Shown: positions 32,704 to 44,914 of the stretch, one piece after another
How the letters are laid out: every line of letters begins with the position of its first letter
How positions within the stretch are numbered: the first letter of the stretch is position 1
Assembly (NCBI RefSeq): GCF_030272615.1
Contig: NC_081415.1
Location: 366,803,667-366,867,666 of the forward strand
From: Cryptomeria japonica
Lineage: Eukaryota > Streptophyta > Pinopsida > Cupressales > Cupressaceae
DNA: 64,000 bases
Reading direction: 5' to 3'
The notes under the pieces: model-generated
What the model was told of the DNA's origin: nothing
What the model saw: only the letters and a program-made list of their open reading frames with translations
Databases searched by the model: none
Made by a program: the position numbers and the translations under genes

Positions 32704-34114
32704 TGATGGTATGATGAAAGAACGAGGATCCGATCAACTACTGAGAGGGGGGGTGAATCAGTAGATAGAAAAATTGATAAACTTTCACCTTTCTCAGAAA
32801 TAACAACTCAAAGTAAACTTAAAACTATGAATGCAATATCTCTATCAAGATAAAATTATCAAGCTAAATTGGTTGACTGTTACAACAGATAACAGTAAAT
32901 AACTTGAAACTCATAACCATTCAAATACTTTTACTGACATAAGTAAAACGTCATTTCATATTGTTGTCGGTTATCATGACTTATCAAAGTGGAATAAGTA
33001 GCTAAGCAAATCAACCATAAAAACATAACCACAAAAACATTCACCACTTGACACAATATTTTTGACGTGGAAACCCAAATGGGAAAAACCACGGTGAGAT
33101 GAGACTCATAAGATAACTATCTAAACTCTTCTGAAGTTCGCCCTGTTAGGAGCCAAGCCTATTAAAGCTTTTACAAAAAGTCCTGTTAAGAACAAATCCT
33201 ATTAGGGACCACCCGGTTAAGGGATTGACTATAATGCCTTATTAGAAGCAATACCCTATGAGGAGTAACCTTTGTAAAGGATTTAGAATCCAAGCTAATG
33301 GATCACCTTGTTAGAGGATTTGAATAACACCAATCTTGTTAGAGCTTACCCGGTTAGGGGATTTAACTGCTGTAATTTTTAGAAAACAACAGGAGTTTGT
33401 TGATCTGTTTGAATATCACTTCACTTGCTTGTTCAAATCATTTTCATGCTCCTATCTTCCTTTACTCAAACTGTAGATACATCATCCTATTCGGCAACCA
33501 CACACTCAATTCAACTTTGCCAACACACTTAAACCAAAACAACTCATCAACCTTATAAAAAATTAATTAGGTCGGTAATACAACAAAAACCTAATTCTCT
33601 CATAGAGATTACAAACAAGTCAGTTCAAGTATGACCATTGGATTACATAAAAATATCTACACATCATTCAAGAAAACCTCAACCGCTCCTTAATCGCCGC
33701 TTCATCGAACTCAGTAACTCATCATGCGCTTTGCATTACATGCAATATACTTGCTCATTCCCAAGACAAAAATTGTTACCTCAACGCGCCAAAATCACTT
33801 TAAAACTCTCTTCATACAATATGCATCTATGTCATAATCATTACAGCTCATCATCAGATCATAAACCACTATAACTAATTCACCAAACTTAATTGGTTAG
33901 GGTTTATCAAAATAACAGGTAGGGTTTATCGATTCAACTCTCTAATACTTAGCAATACTGGTTCACTCAACAAACTTACCTACCGGTTACAGTACCTTTT
34001 ACTTAGCTCTTCCTACCGGATATAAAACATCATTACAACAATATCATTACCAGTTAATTGGCACCAATGACAACATAACATATCATTAATGCAATCTTTA
34101 TGCAAATGCCAACA
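32704..34114 (-). repeat. 5' LTR of the copia element
   Basis: A 1.41 kb copy of the LTR also seen at 26284-28169, without the LINE. It lies between the primer site and the GAAAG duplication at 34115-34119. Confidence 0.95.
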
Positions 34115-34609
34115 GAAAGTAGGAATACTAGTCATAGGATTAGTCAAAGGAATAGAAGAATTGACTTGTATTGAAGGTTGTGAGTGACCTAGGGTTTCGG
34201 CATAATTCTTGATAGGCATGACATTAGAATCAGTAATATGTGCAATACCATGCAATATATCAATTCCATTCTTATCACTTTGAAACATGCACTTAAAACA
34301 TTCAATTAATGGAAGAGCTTCACTATTAGGGTATTCTTGGGACATTCATTATTGAAAGCTATCAAATTGATTGTCCAATGTGGAAAGTTGATCTAAAGAA
34401 ACCCTAGTTAAGGCTTCTTCTTCATCATGGGATCCATCAATGGGGTGAATAGGCACATGATGAGGATGGGAAGAATTAGCATGATCTTAATTAAAGAATT
34501 TACCCAAATTAGGCTCCATCCCCTCGATAATTAAACCTTGGGAAGCCTTAATTCTAATGCTTCGTCTAACGGGGATAGGATAGGTAGGACTAATAGTGGT
34601 AAAACTCAT
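34115..34609 (-). pseudogene. Gypsy element B gag N-terminus
   Basis: On the minus strand the frame opens at the ATG of 34609 (SFTTISPTYPIPVRRSIRIK), passes one stop, then reads HDEEEALTRVSLDQLS, two stops and SQEYPNSEALPLIECF and the TQPSIQ-like linker up to the TSD at 34119. Gag then continues at 26283 across the copia insertion. The N-terminal region is low in conserved motifs, as usual for plant gypsy gag; its identity rests on continuity with the capsid and knuckle blocks. Confidence 0.7.
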
Positions 34610-35150
34610 GCACTAGAGGGAAAATTTGAATTTTAAATTGTAGAACAAAGCTTACAAAATTGAGTAATACAAAATTCAAGAAAATAATGATTACATAATT
34701 TGAACTTTGTTGGGGAAAGAGGATGACACAATTTCCAAAAATGAAAGGAAATTGGAATTTTAAAATTAGGGCCAAGGGAATACCACTTAATTTTCAAATC
34801 AAGATTTTTAAAATCAGGGCAGACTACAATTAACCTCTTAATTTTAAAAAAATTCTTGAAAGTTGAAATGTTGAATTTTGAAGGTATTTCCGATTCTAGA
34901 GGGATCAAAAATCGATAAAATCAGCCAATCTTCCGGATTTAGGCTATTAAATACAGTCATAAAAGTCTCCCAAAATTTTGTGAAAAAAGTCGAGGACCGT
35001 GGCGGGAACGCAATGGTCCGACCAACTTTTCTCAAAATTTTTAGGGATGGATATTATGATGATTTTAAAGCTAACCCCAAAAAATTGGCAAATTTTACGA
35101 TATCTAGATGGGAAAATGTTAAACTATATAGGTAACCAAGGGTTGAGCAT
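34610..35150. other. Leader of element B and unassigned junction
   Basis: No coding landmark. The segment is A/T-rich with a short GC-rich patch near 34995-35025. It should contain the leader and 5' LTR of element B, but 540 bases is short for both, and no clear primer site was found. The boundary with fragment C is placed near 35150, where the C frame becomes readable. Confidence 0.35.
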
Positions 35151-35177
35151 GTAATTGAAAATATTGACCCCAATTAG

Positions 35178-36189
35178 ATGAATTTATTTAGTGATATTGA
35201 TCTAGGAAGCTTTAGGGTTGAGGCCGCACAACCACAACTTAGGAATACTCGTCCAATTGATAAGGAGCTACAATTGGATAAAGAAGGTGTGTTGTTGATG
35301 TGCTTTGATGGTGCTTGCAGTAAACAAGGCAATGGAGCAGTTGTGGGCTTCATTGCCCCAAGTGGTAAGACATTCAAATACTCATTCTTATTGTCATTTG
35401 AATGTACAATTAACATATTTGAGTATGAAGCACTATTGCTAGGATTGAATCTAGCCATCAAACATGGTATAAAATTGCTAAGTGCTTTTCGGAGATTCAT
35501 AATTCATAATATCACAAATCATATCTAAGTACTCTTGTAAAAACAAGAGGTTGAAACAATATAAACATGTAGTATGGGACTCAATATAAATTTTAGATGC
35601 ATTCTCAGTCGAGTGGGTAGACAGGTCAAAGAATATAATGGCAGATTTACTAGCTAATATTGCTCTGAGGCAAAATGATTTGACTCTAGCTAGCATTATT
35701 TAGGTGGAAATTAAGGCAAGACCTTTGGTACAAGATAATGTGTAAAATTGGTAGGTGGTTAATGATGATGATGACATATTAAGATTCTTAGAATGCATGG
35801 ATCAGTATGAGTCCCAAGAGATAGATTGGAATGCTATGGTTCATGTGGTGGATGGAAAGGAGACTATTTTTGGAAATGAAGTAGTACAGCTGAAAACTAA
35901 CAAAATACCCAAGGGGTTGGCAGCCTTAGAAAGGGTATTTAATGGCAATGATAAAATAAATGCAAAATTTATTCCTATTGATAATGGAGATCTTGAAGAA
36001 GTGAATTTGGGAACAGATAATGCCCCAAAAAAGGTATATATTAGAAGAAATATCAGCCCGAAGGTCAGACAGATGATTATAGACTTACTAAGAAAGTACA
36101 AGCATGTGTTTTCCTAGTCATATGATAACTTGAAAGCTTATAGAGAAGACCTATTCCAACATGCTATACCATTAAAGCTTGATATTAAG
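35178..36189 (+). pseudogene. Gypsy fragment C: RNase H-like block followed by RT N-terminus
   Basis: The plus strand reads GVLLMCFDGACSKQGNGAVV (first Asp of an RNase H fold), FECTINIFEYEALLLGLNLA (Glu) and, after frame damage, VEWVDRSKNIMADLLANIAL (final Asp region). A 120-codon block follows (35755-36117): LAALERVFNGNDKINAKF, VYIRRNISPKVRQMIIDLL, KYKHVFS*SYDNLKAYREDL and FQHAIPLKL. The last part is the N-terminal approach to a gypsy RT. The frame is cut at 36189 by the LTR of element D. An RNase H-like domain before RT is not the standard gypsy order. RT palm residues are absent from the window for this element. Confidence 0.75.
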
Positions 36190-37461
36190 TGTAATACCCT
36201 AAAAATGGTCATCTAAACCATGGGGCCCTAATCTCGACAACATCACCAAGGTCCTAACCAAAGGCAATTAAATCAACCTTGAGCACTTAATAATTAATTC
36301 TTCAATCATTAATGTTAAATGGCAAATAAATCACTCAACATTAATTAAATATTTATTTAATTAATTAAATCATTCCAAGTAAATCATTTTGATCAATTAT
36401 CCTATTTATTTAATTAAATATCCTAGCATATTTAATTAATAAATAAATTTGTCATTTAATCATAAAAAATAAATTAATTACAAAAAAAATGAATTAATTA
36501 CAAAAAAAAGGAACTAATTTAAAAAAAGAGATTTATCGCAAAAAGAGGAATTAATCTGCAAAAGAAAGAGTTAAATTGAAAACAAAAGAAAAGAAATAAA
36601 TTGAGAGGAGAAATCAAACTTAAGATATTTCTTTTTCTAAAATTGAGATAACTTGGAAAATCAAAAAAAGCAATTGAATTGACTTAATCATTTTCTCTAA
36701 AATTAAGACTCAAAGATTTTAAAGAAAGAAGTTAAGTTGCATTGAAAAGGATTTTTCTAAATAAAAATCTTGAACAAATTAAAGAAAAGTGCATGAAATC
36801 ATCTATTTTTATCTCAAGTGTATGGAATCAACTAAATTTATCCCTAATGCAAACTCAGATTTATAATCTGAATGCATTTCAATCAAGCTATAATTGGAAT
36901 CTACCTCAAGATTAACTTAATCGGATCTCGCAATTATTTCAATTATCCTGAAATGTGTTTTTTCTTGAATAATCTCAACCGCTCATTGCTAATCAATCTT
37001 GACCGTTGGTCTCTCTTTTGAGTCTACATAAATTCAGCCTTCATCTCTCATTCAAAACACCCTGGAGATTTATTGTTATTATGTAGTTTTTGCTCTGGAG
37101 TCATTGAAGATATTGTGCTTTGATATTAATGCATCTTAGTTTAGCTTTTTGCATATTTAGTTTAATTATGATTGCTTGATTTCATCTAGCCTAGTATTCA
37201 TTCATCTAGCTTAATATTGCATACTTTTAGCTTATTCTTGTGCTCATATAGATTAAATCCTTCGTCTTGTTGTAGTCTAGTCATTGGTATTGCTTATACA
37301 AATCTGAGAGCATGTCTATACTCGCATCTTTTAGAAGGTAATAGGTCGATTTGTTATGGTTTTCATATTCATGATTATATTTGTCTAACCATGCATGCAA
37401 TGACTTAATTGAAGTGTTGTGTCTTACATCTTACAGATACTTATTCCACTTTTCACACACA
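36190..37461 (+). mobile_element. 5' LTR of gypsy element D
   Basis: A non-coding 1.27 kb segment starts TGTAATACCC directly after the interrupted C frame (preceding bases TTAAG) and ends ...CACACA a few bases before a gypsy-type primer site. The left third is AT-rich with TTAATTAA runs. The partner LTR is not in the window. Confidence 0.7.
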
Positions 37462-37465
37462 TTTT

Positions 37466-37483
37466 TGGTGCCCACTGTGGGGC
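37466..37483 (+). promoter_or_regulatory. Primer binding site of element D
   Basis: TGGTGCCCACTGTGGGGC follows the LTR end. It has the form TGG(C/T)GCCCAC-GTGGGGC seen at primer sites of Tat-lineage plant gypsy elements; the lineage is an inference from this motif. Confidence 0.65.
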
Positions 37484-39632
37484 AGAAAACTACATTTTTT
37501 GGCCTCGTAGATTAACTCATTTCTATTTTTCAAATTAATTTTTTGGATTTTTTTCGTACAGTTTCTGCAAAAACTTGTACAAGTTTTCACAGAGGCCCGA
37601 ATGACAAACTACATATATCGTACGGTCCGTCGTGAACTATCGTACGGCTCGATGAGAATACTCATATAGTATTCTGGAATTTTGTATTAAAAACAAACTA
37701 CATTTTTAGGATTTTTCTTGTTGAATTTTTATGGTACTAATGCTGACCCTGGCTTGTTGTTTGTCTGCCTGAGAGATTTTGACAGCCTAATCAGTTTTTG
37801 CAGAAGCTTGTCAAATAACACACCTGTCGCACAAAAACAATATGACTACTGATTCATTGTTTTTGCAGGTTGTCTGAAAGGATTCAAGTGAACATCATGT
37901 ATTCTTTAAATTCATTTTTAGGCACTTAAATTGCTCTCTGGTTAATGAACAAATTTGTATTTTATGTTTTCAAAAAAATCTAAGAGGTAGGAGAGTATGC
38001 TCTTGTCTGTACAGACAATCAGAAATCCAGACCCTTGAGGCTTTTTCTAAATTTGAGATTTGTGTACCTTTAGCGGGCCTGTCACAGTGGGAAAAAGTAA
38101 TCACCCTGTGAGAACGACCCAATTGAGTACAACTGGACCTGAGCATTCCAACTCACTATAATAAATATACCTTTGGTGATTAAAGTCTTAGAGGACTGGA
38201 TTATTTGAGTTTTCTCTTTGAGATCTCTCATATTGAACATTTTGTAGGGCCTCACAGTCTCAATCACGTTTACGTGACTATAGCTTGTTTCAGTACCTTG
38301 TCAAGCTATAGGCCTCAATCATGCTTGCGTGACTTCAAGGGGTAATTTCGAACAAAATTCCTTACTAAGAACTATAAGATAGAGGCTACCTAATTCAACT
38401 CCGAAAGGGGGATAATCTTTGTGCAAGAGAGATAGTAACTCCCCTAAGATACTTGTCATTTTGTGACCCCATTAGCGTTTGGAGTCGGCTAATACGACAT
38501 TGAGAATCCATTGTGTGAGACTCAGCGACTGTATTCTGATTAGCTATTGGGTGTGTACCTGAGTCTGCAAGCAAAGGTTTTCTTCTCTAAGCCAACTTCC
38601 GTAGGGTTAGCATGTTATGCTTGAAAGTCATTATACATCTTGCGTGTTTACTGTGTTTTCATCCCTGAAACTAAAATTGAAATACTAAAACTGGAGAAAA
38701 CAAATTAACAACATCAACAACTCAGTGATCAAAACTCTATCCGTGTCAAAAACTAGTCTCTGTCAGTCATCAAAAACTCAATCCTTATCAAAATCTGGTC
38801 TCTGTCAGTCATCAAAACTTTGTCTGTGTCAGAATCGCGTCTTTATCCAAAACACTATCGTACGATTCTACTGAATTATCATGTGGCTACATACCTATTA
38901 TCGTACGAGTCTTCATTGGTCCTGTCATTTTATCGTCTATCCCTATCAGAATTGTCGTCCGAGTATACAGAATTATCGTTATGTTTCTTGAAAATTATCA
39001 TCTAGCCCTTAGCATACTATCGTACAAATAATCATCATACTTATCATATTATCATCTAGAGGTCATTAAACTGTCGTGCGAGTTTAGATGTCAACTCATA
39101 TGAGAAACTGTCTATGTCATCTGGGAACTGTTAAATTGTTGTCTAGGTCATAAAACTATGTCGTACGAATTCCTGATTTTTTCAGTCTAGAAACTTGTTT
39201 GTCTACACATTTTTTTTTCAGAATAGTCAAACTTGCCTAATCAGTCTACAACGAGCATAAAAATGGTCATCATAATCCTAAGCATAAATAATCTTGATAG
39301 TGTACCCTTGCCATTGTGTTGCACGATTTTTTCGATCATCTTTCAGCTAGTTCAATCAACCACTTATCAAATCACATCAAACCAAGTTACTTAGATCACG
39401 TCTAATATTGGATAGATCATTCATAAAACCAGACTAAACCTTAGTCACTTATCTCAATCACTATGTCAAACGAACAACTAGCTTTAATTTTATCTTGACC
39501 TTTGCATCACATCTAGCTCTCAGTCATATCAGTTATAAATGCCTACTGAAACCAGAAGTTCTCACAAGAAAGATACCAAAGGTGAAGGATCATCCTTTTC
39601 ATTAAAAGAAAATCCATTCTTCGTAAAGGACC
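37484..39632 (+). other. Element D leader, repeat-rich and non-coding
   Basis: A 2.1 kb untranslated leader between the primer site and gag. It contains no domain, but does contain two repeat types: TCGTACGA-like words scattered from 37618 to 39168 and a 42-bp tandem repeat at 38727-38860. Long leaders are common in Tat-type gypsy elements. Confidence 0.6.
38727..38860. repeat. About 42-bp tandem repeat in element D leader
   Basis: The phrase GTCTCTGTCAGTCATCAAAA begins at 38756 and 38798, with diverged relatives before and after (ATCAAAACTCTATCCGTGTC at 38729; TTTGTCTGTGTCAG near 38820), giving about three units. Confidence 0.75.
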
Positions 39633-40352
39633 ATGTCTCTAATAAACCTTCATCATCAAATTTACCAATTTTTTTATCAACCCTTATCTCCCATCATGTC
39701 TAGAGAAAGGCAACACAGACAAGTTGCTAAACATGACACTTATGACAATCTCAACACCCATGCTAATGACAGTGATTCCTCATCTAGTGAGTCTGAAGCC
39801 TTTGAACTTACAAAAGTTGTTATAAATAGCTATCAAAAGGATAAAGATTCCCAAAAAATGATGAAGATTATCATGGCTAGAGAAAAATAAGATTATTTTC
39901 TAGAGCTAGCAAAACAAGGTGCTAAACTGCCTACTAATTATAACATGGAAACCCTTATCACTAAAGAGGAAGATACACACTTAGCACTAGTAAACAAACA
40001 ATTGCAAGTGTTATAAACTGAAATCACATAAATAAAAAATAAGGATAAATCATCAAAGCAATATTCTCTAGACACGATATGCCCATTCCCATTTGCCAAA
40101 AATCTTTACATGCCTCCATTTCCTTCAAGAGTGGAGATTCCTAAGTTTCATAAATATGATGGTAATGCAGATCCTCAAGACCATGTCAGAGAATTTTGTA
40201 CTTTATGTATGGATTTCATGCATGAACAAACATATCTCATATGTCTTTTCCCGAGGAGTTTAGGAGGACAAGCTATGGAATGGTTTTCAAGCCTACCTAT
40301 GGGAATTAAAACTTTTGAGAAATTAGTCGAATTGTTTCTCCAGCAATACTCT
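39633..40352 (+). pseudogene. Gypsy element D gag, N-terminal half
   Basis: The plus frame reads MSRERQHRQVAKHD, an acidic stretch (NDSDSSSSESEAFEL), a helical segment, then two stops and FPSRVEIPKFHKYDGNADPQ, DHVREFCTLCMDF, FPRSLGGQAMEWFSSLPMGI and KTFEKLVELFLQQYS. The last blocks are the Ty3/gypsy capsid domain. The frame is cut at 40352 in the middle of that domain by TGTTGG of a family X end. I did not find the rest of D to the right. Confidence 0.85.
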
Positions 40353-40507
40353 TGTTGGTTCCCAAAAATAGACGGGTTTACACTGCCACTGGGCAGAGAC
40401 CAAGCTGATTCCTCCAAATATCTATGGAGAGCCACCTCCAACTATGAATATCTGTCAGGCTTGGACCAACATTAACAAGGATGTGAGATCCTTCTACACT
40501 AGATAGT
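40353..40507 (-). mobile_element. Left-end fragment of family X LTR
   Basis: The sequence starts TGTTGGTTCCC after ACTCT and resembles the left end of the insert at 9445-13478: both have TGTTG-TTC-CC-AAAA at the edge, ATCTATG-AG about 70-100 bases in, and the phrase CAGG-CTTGGAC-AACAT-ACAAGGAT-TGA-ATCCTTCTAC. It ends abruptly at element F. The rest of this copy is missing. Confidence 0.6.
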
Positions 40508-42085
40508 TGGTGGGGAGGGGTTCTCAAAGAGAGTTTCACCTTGCTCAATAGGTAGTTGGATGATATCTTAGTGGGCTCCTTTCACTCTTTACTGGTCATT
40601 TAACAAACCAAAACACTCAAACTCTCTAGGAGTGCTCCCTATCAAGTTGTGCTTAGTAGTTGCTTCAATCATGGTTGAGATTCACAAGGGTAAATCCAAC
40701 CTTTAAGTTATACAATCCTCTAACATATACTTGCAAGGGTTGTAGTAGGTGTATTAAAGGTGTTTCCATGCCATTCAACTAGTTTTTCAATTGGCTTTCC
40801 ATCATTTATTCATCGCTCTCTCTCTTTCTCCTATTTTCTAGGCCTAGTAGCCCTAGAGCCCCAATTAGCCCTACCTTACCGGTTTTTGAGGAATTGTTCA
40901 AAAATCACTCAATGAAACTTCCAACCCCTTTTTTGATCTGAGTACCCTTTTGGATGAACTTTTGAATCCATCAGGTGAGATAGTCAAGTCTGTCCGTACT
41001 GGTACGGAACCCAAAAATGGCATTTATAGAGGGTTTTGGGACTTAGTGGTCTTCCCCAATGGGTTTATTGTCTTCTCTACTCTGTCACACCTCCAAACTT
41101 TCACATAAGCTCTGACACACATTACTTTGTCATGCCAAACACTTGGCATCTTCACAACTGGTCATCCCTGCAAGCATATGCAACATTTCAATCATTTTCC
41201 TAACCGGGATATGACTGAGCTCGCCTAGGAAATGATAGAAAATTGCCTTTCAACAAATTCCAAGCCAATACAAAACTTATTTACACTGTACAAGGGTTCC
41301 ATGGCTCGATTCTCAAGGGTTATTGAGCAAAACTCAAGGGATTTCAAGCTGGAATCATAATTGGGCTCTTAAACCCTTGCTCAGGCCAAGAGCAATGCAA
41401 ATTCAATAACACACTTCAACTCTGCACTAAAAATAATCACAAACACCTTTTGAGCACTAAAATATCATACACAAAACAATCATGAAAAAACAATAGTAGG
41501 ATCAATCCATTATGTATGGATTGCTGCTAAAAAATTTAGAAAATGCAAGGTAAAATCTGGAAAATGTCTTCACAATCTATTCAAACTTGCTCAAGGTTTT
41601 TGCCAACCCGTTTACATTCACTCTCAGATAATTTTATATGTCATATGGATCCTAACCAACTCTTCATCGGTTTCCTAACCACCGATGGGCTCAAAATATG
41701 CAAAAGTTGCTCAAAAGTTGCAAAATGTTGTCAAGCAACAATGACAACTTTTGCTAAAATGTGCACTTTTTACATTTTATGCATTGCCACTCATCCTAAA
41801 CCTCCTAGGATGACTAAATAACATTAAAATGACATTCCTAAATTCCTAATGAGGCTTTCCAAGATATTTTACATTAAAATGCAAATTTATGCCATTTTTA
41901 GGCTTATATGGGCTCATAGGCCAAATTTGAGCAAACAAATAACCTAGTTGAAAATCATCCTTCAAATGCATATCCAACACACATTTGGACCTCTAAGTAG
42001 TCCATTATTCACAAACCTAATCCAAAATAAGGACTATCACACCAAAATCTAGAAAATGCACTAAAAACTAGGTGCTCCTGCACCA
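40508..42085 (-). repeat. 3' LTR of element F
   Basis: A 1.58 kb sequence, TGGTGGGG...GCTCCTGCACCA in window orientation, matching 46778-48340. The polypurine tract (minus strand TTATTGGGGGAGTA) abuts it at 42086-42099. Confidence 0.95.
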
Positions 42086-43640
42086 TACTCCCCCAATAAG
42101 AAAGAAGTCGAGTGACTCCTTTAGGCAACAAAGAAAGGGGAATTACAAGCTTAGAAAAGTCTGCTTTAGGTACCCAAGTAGCCTTAGATGCTGGAAGGTG
42201 CTTCCATTTTATCAAATGCTCCATGTAGGCAGTGTGTCTTGTCTTCTTGAAAACTCTATATTCTAACACTTTCTCGGCTTGTGGCATGGTTGCAGGTGGT
42301 AAGGGCTGGTCTGAAAGTGCTTGAGAGACCTCTGAGACTCTACTACAATCCTCTGGAAGTGTTCTCTTATACTGCACCAAATCTACAACATTGAATATGG
42401 GAGATAAAGACATATCTCCCGGTAGGTCTAGTTTGTAAGCATTGTTTCCATATTTTTCCAAGACCTTACAAGGGCCAATCCTCCTCATCTAAAGTTTACT
42501 AGGGACACCCTTTTAAAGTCTGTCTTTGTTCAAATGGACCATGACCAAGTCCCCAACAGCAAATTGTATATCCTTTCTTTTCTCATCTACTTTTTCTTTG
42601 ATCTTTTGAGAGGTTTCTAGTAAGGTTGTCCTGACCTACTCATGAATCTCTTGCATGGATTGAGCCATGTCCATAACATGTACACTCTTTTGTCCCATAT
42701 TTCCAACATCTCTAAGCTCCAAAACACCTCTGGGATGAAGGCCATACACAATCTCAAAAGAGCTCTTACCGGTTGATCTATTCACATTGTCATTATAGGC
42801 AAACTCAGTTTGATGGATGATCTAATCCCAAGCTTGTCCATACTCTTTTGTCAAACATCTAAGAAGGTTACCAAGTGTTCTATTGACCACCTCTGTTTGG
42901 CCATTCGTTTGGGGATGATAGGCTAAACTAAAAGCCAAGTTAGTACCCATTCTCTGCCATAAAGTCTTTCAAAAATGACCAATAAACTTTGTATCTCTAT
43001 CTAATACTATGTTGATAGTTAAGCCATGAATCCTAATGAATTCCTTGAAAAATAAATGATCAATATGACTAGCATCATGAGTCACCTTACATGGAATAAA
43101 ATGGGCCATCTTGCTAAATCTATCAACCACAATATAGATACTATCAAAACCTGATTTGATCTTAGGCAAACCAACAACAAAATCCATACTTACACACTCC
43201 CATGGCCGGTTTGGGATAGGTAAAGGATATCAAAGACTAGAATTAGAAGAGGTACCCTTATCTCTTTGGCAAACCACACATTTCTCCACATATTTCCTGA
43301 TATTCCTTTGCATCTTAGGCCAATAGTAGAATCTTTGGACAAGTTCCAAAGTCTTATTCAATCCAAAATGTCCACTTAGGAAACCATTATGCTTCTCTTG
43401 CATCAAATTTTCTCTCATAGAGCCTTTAGGTACACCAAGTTGTCCTCCTCTAAACAAAAGACCATCTTGTAAGGTGAAATCTGCATATTCACTACGAAAA
43501 TAGTTTCTAAACTCTTGAAAAACCGTGTAGGCAGCAACAAAGTCTTCATCATCTTTATATAACCCCTTGAAACTATCCACTCCCATTCTCTTGAGCTGCA
43601 CTTCTTGCACTATTAGCAACCTTCTACTTAATGCATCAGC
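42009..43640 (-). pseudogene. Element F integrase and chromodomain
   Basis: The minus strand gives the zinc-binding region (HNGFLSGHFGLNKTLEL, then CVVCQRDKG) and the core [19 protein letters not shown] (first Asp), [14 protein letters not shown] (second Asp) and SLAYHPQTNGQTEVVNR (Glu). The C-terminal GPCKVLEKYGNNAYKLDLP module follows. The chromodomain is EYRVFKKTRHTAYMEHLIKW, then KHLPASKATWVPKADF. Chromodomains bind methylated histone tails and steer integration into heterochromatin in this family. Stops lie near 43230, 42969, 42830, 42640 and 42489. The final frame runs on through the polypurine tract into the 3' LTR to 42009. Confidence 0.9.
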
Positions 43641-44914
43641 AACTTTATTACACTGACCCTTCTTGTGTTTAATGGTAAAGGTATATGACTACAAATACTC
43701 TACCCATTTAAAATGCCTATGATTCAACTTTCCTTGTGAATTGAGAAAGCTAAGAGCTTGATTATCAGTATAAACCACAAATTATTTAGGTAGCAAATAA
43801 TGCCTCCACTTCCTAAGAGATTTAACAAGTGCATACAGCTCCAAATAATAAGAGGAATACCTTTTCTTGGCATCATTGAGCTTCTCACTGAAAAATGCAA
43901 CCGGTCTATTGTCTTGACTTAAGATTGCTCCAACTGCTATGTTGCTTTCATCACATTTAATGGTGAAAAGCTTGTCAAAGCTTGGAAGAACTAGTACCGG
44001 TTGAGTAGCCACCTTTGTCTTCAAGAGATAAAATCATCTTTGTGCTTCTTTTGTCCATTGAAACTTGGTCTTCACACCTCCTTTGATTGTGTCAAGCATG
44101 GGGGCACATATCTCACTGAATCCCCTGATGAACTTCCTATAGAATTGTTCCAAGACATGAAAACTCCTTAATTCATTTGTTGTCTTAGGTGTAGGCCAAC
44201 TGATTATGGCTTCCACTTTAGAGGTATCCATCTTCAAATCACCTCTTGAGATTACAAACCCAAGATATATCAACTCATGTTTCATAAACTCACATTTCTC
44301 CAAATTGATGGTTAGTTGCTCATCACATAGTTTCCTCAATACATTCTCTATATGCTTAAGATGTTCATCATTAAATTTGTTAAAAATCAAGATGTCATCT
44401 AAATAAACAACAACAAATTTACCAATATAGTCTTTGAGTACTTCATTTGTGAGTCTCATGAATGTGCTAGGAGCATTTGTGAGTCCAAATGGCATAACAA
44501 GCCATTCATAAATTCCTTTTGTGGTCTTCAATGCTATCTTCCATTCATCTCCCTCCTTGATTCTAATTTGGTGGTAACCACTCTTGAGTCTATCTTGGTG
44601 AAGTATTCAGCACCTCCTAAACAATCCATCAAATCTTCAATCCTTGGAATGGGAAATCTATACCTGATTGTAATCTGGTTTATGGCTCTAGAATCAATGC
44701 AAAGTCTCCAAGTACCTCCCTTCTTTGGGACCAAAATAGTGGGTACTGCACATGGACTAATTCTCTTCCTTATCAGTCGATTGTCTAAGAGTTCTTGTAT
44801 TTGCTTAGCTACCTCCTTGTTCTGCTCCGGTGTCATTTTATAGGCTGCCTTATTAGGTAATGAGGCTCTGGGTATGAAGTCAATTTGGTGACTTATGGCA
44901 CATTGAGGAGGCAA
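43641..44914 (-). pseudogene. Element F reverse transcriptase and RNase H
   Basis: Blocks in order: [69 protein letters not shown] (a frameshift region follows), [32 protein letters not shown] (YLDD catalytic motif), [32 protein letters not shown]. RNase H: FTIKCDESNIAVGAILSQ, RPVAFFSEKLNDAKKRYS, YYLELYALVKSLRKWRHYL, and after a stop VVYTDNQALSFL and NKVADALSRR. Catalytic residues of RT are retained; the frame is broken near 44534-44560 and by stops. Confidence 0.92.

Larger units (their letters stand above)
26284..34114 (-). mobile_element. Complete but inactive Ty1/copia element, TSD GAAAG
   Basis: Read on the minus strand the element is 5' LTR (32704-34114), tRNA-iMet-type primer site, gag, protease, integrase, RT, RNase H, polypurine tract, 3' LTR (26284-28169). 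The ends are TGTTGG...ACCATCA and the flanks carry the 5 bp duplication GAAAG (26279-26283, 34115-34119). It is inserted in element B gag. By eye the two LTRs differ at about 24 of the first 315 aligned bases, so it is not recent. Many stops in pol make it non-autonomous. The gag-PR-INT-RT-RNase H order is diagnostic of copia. Confidence 0.95.
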
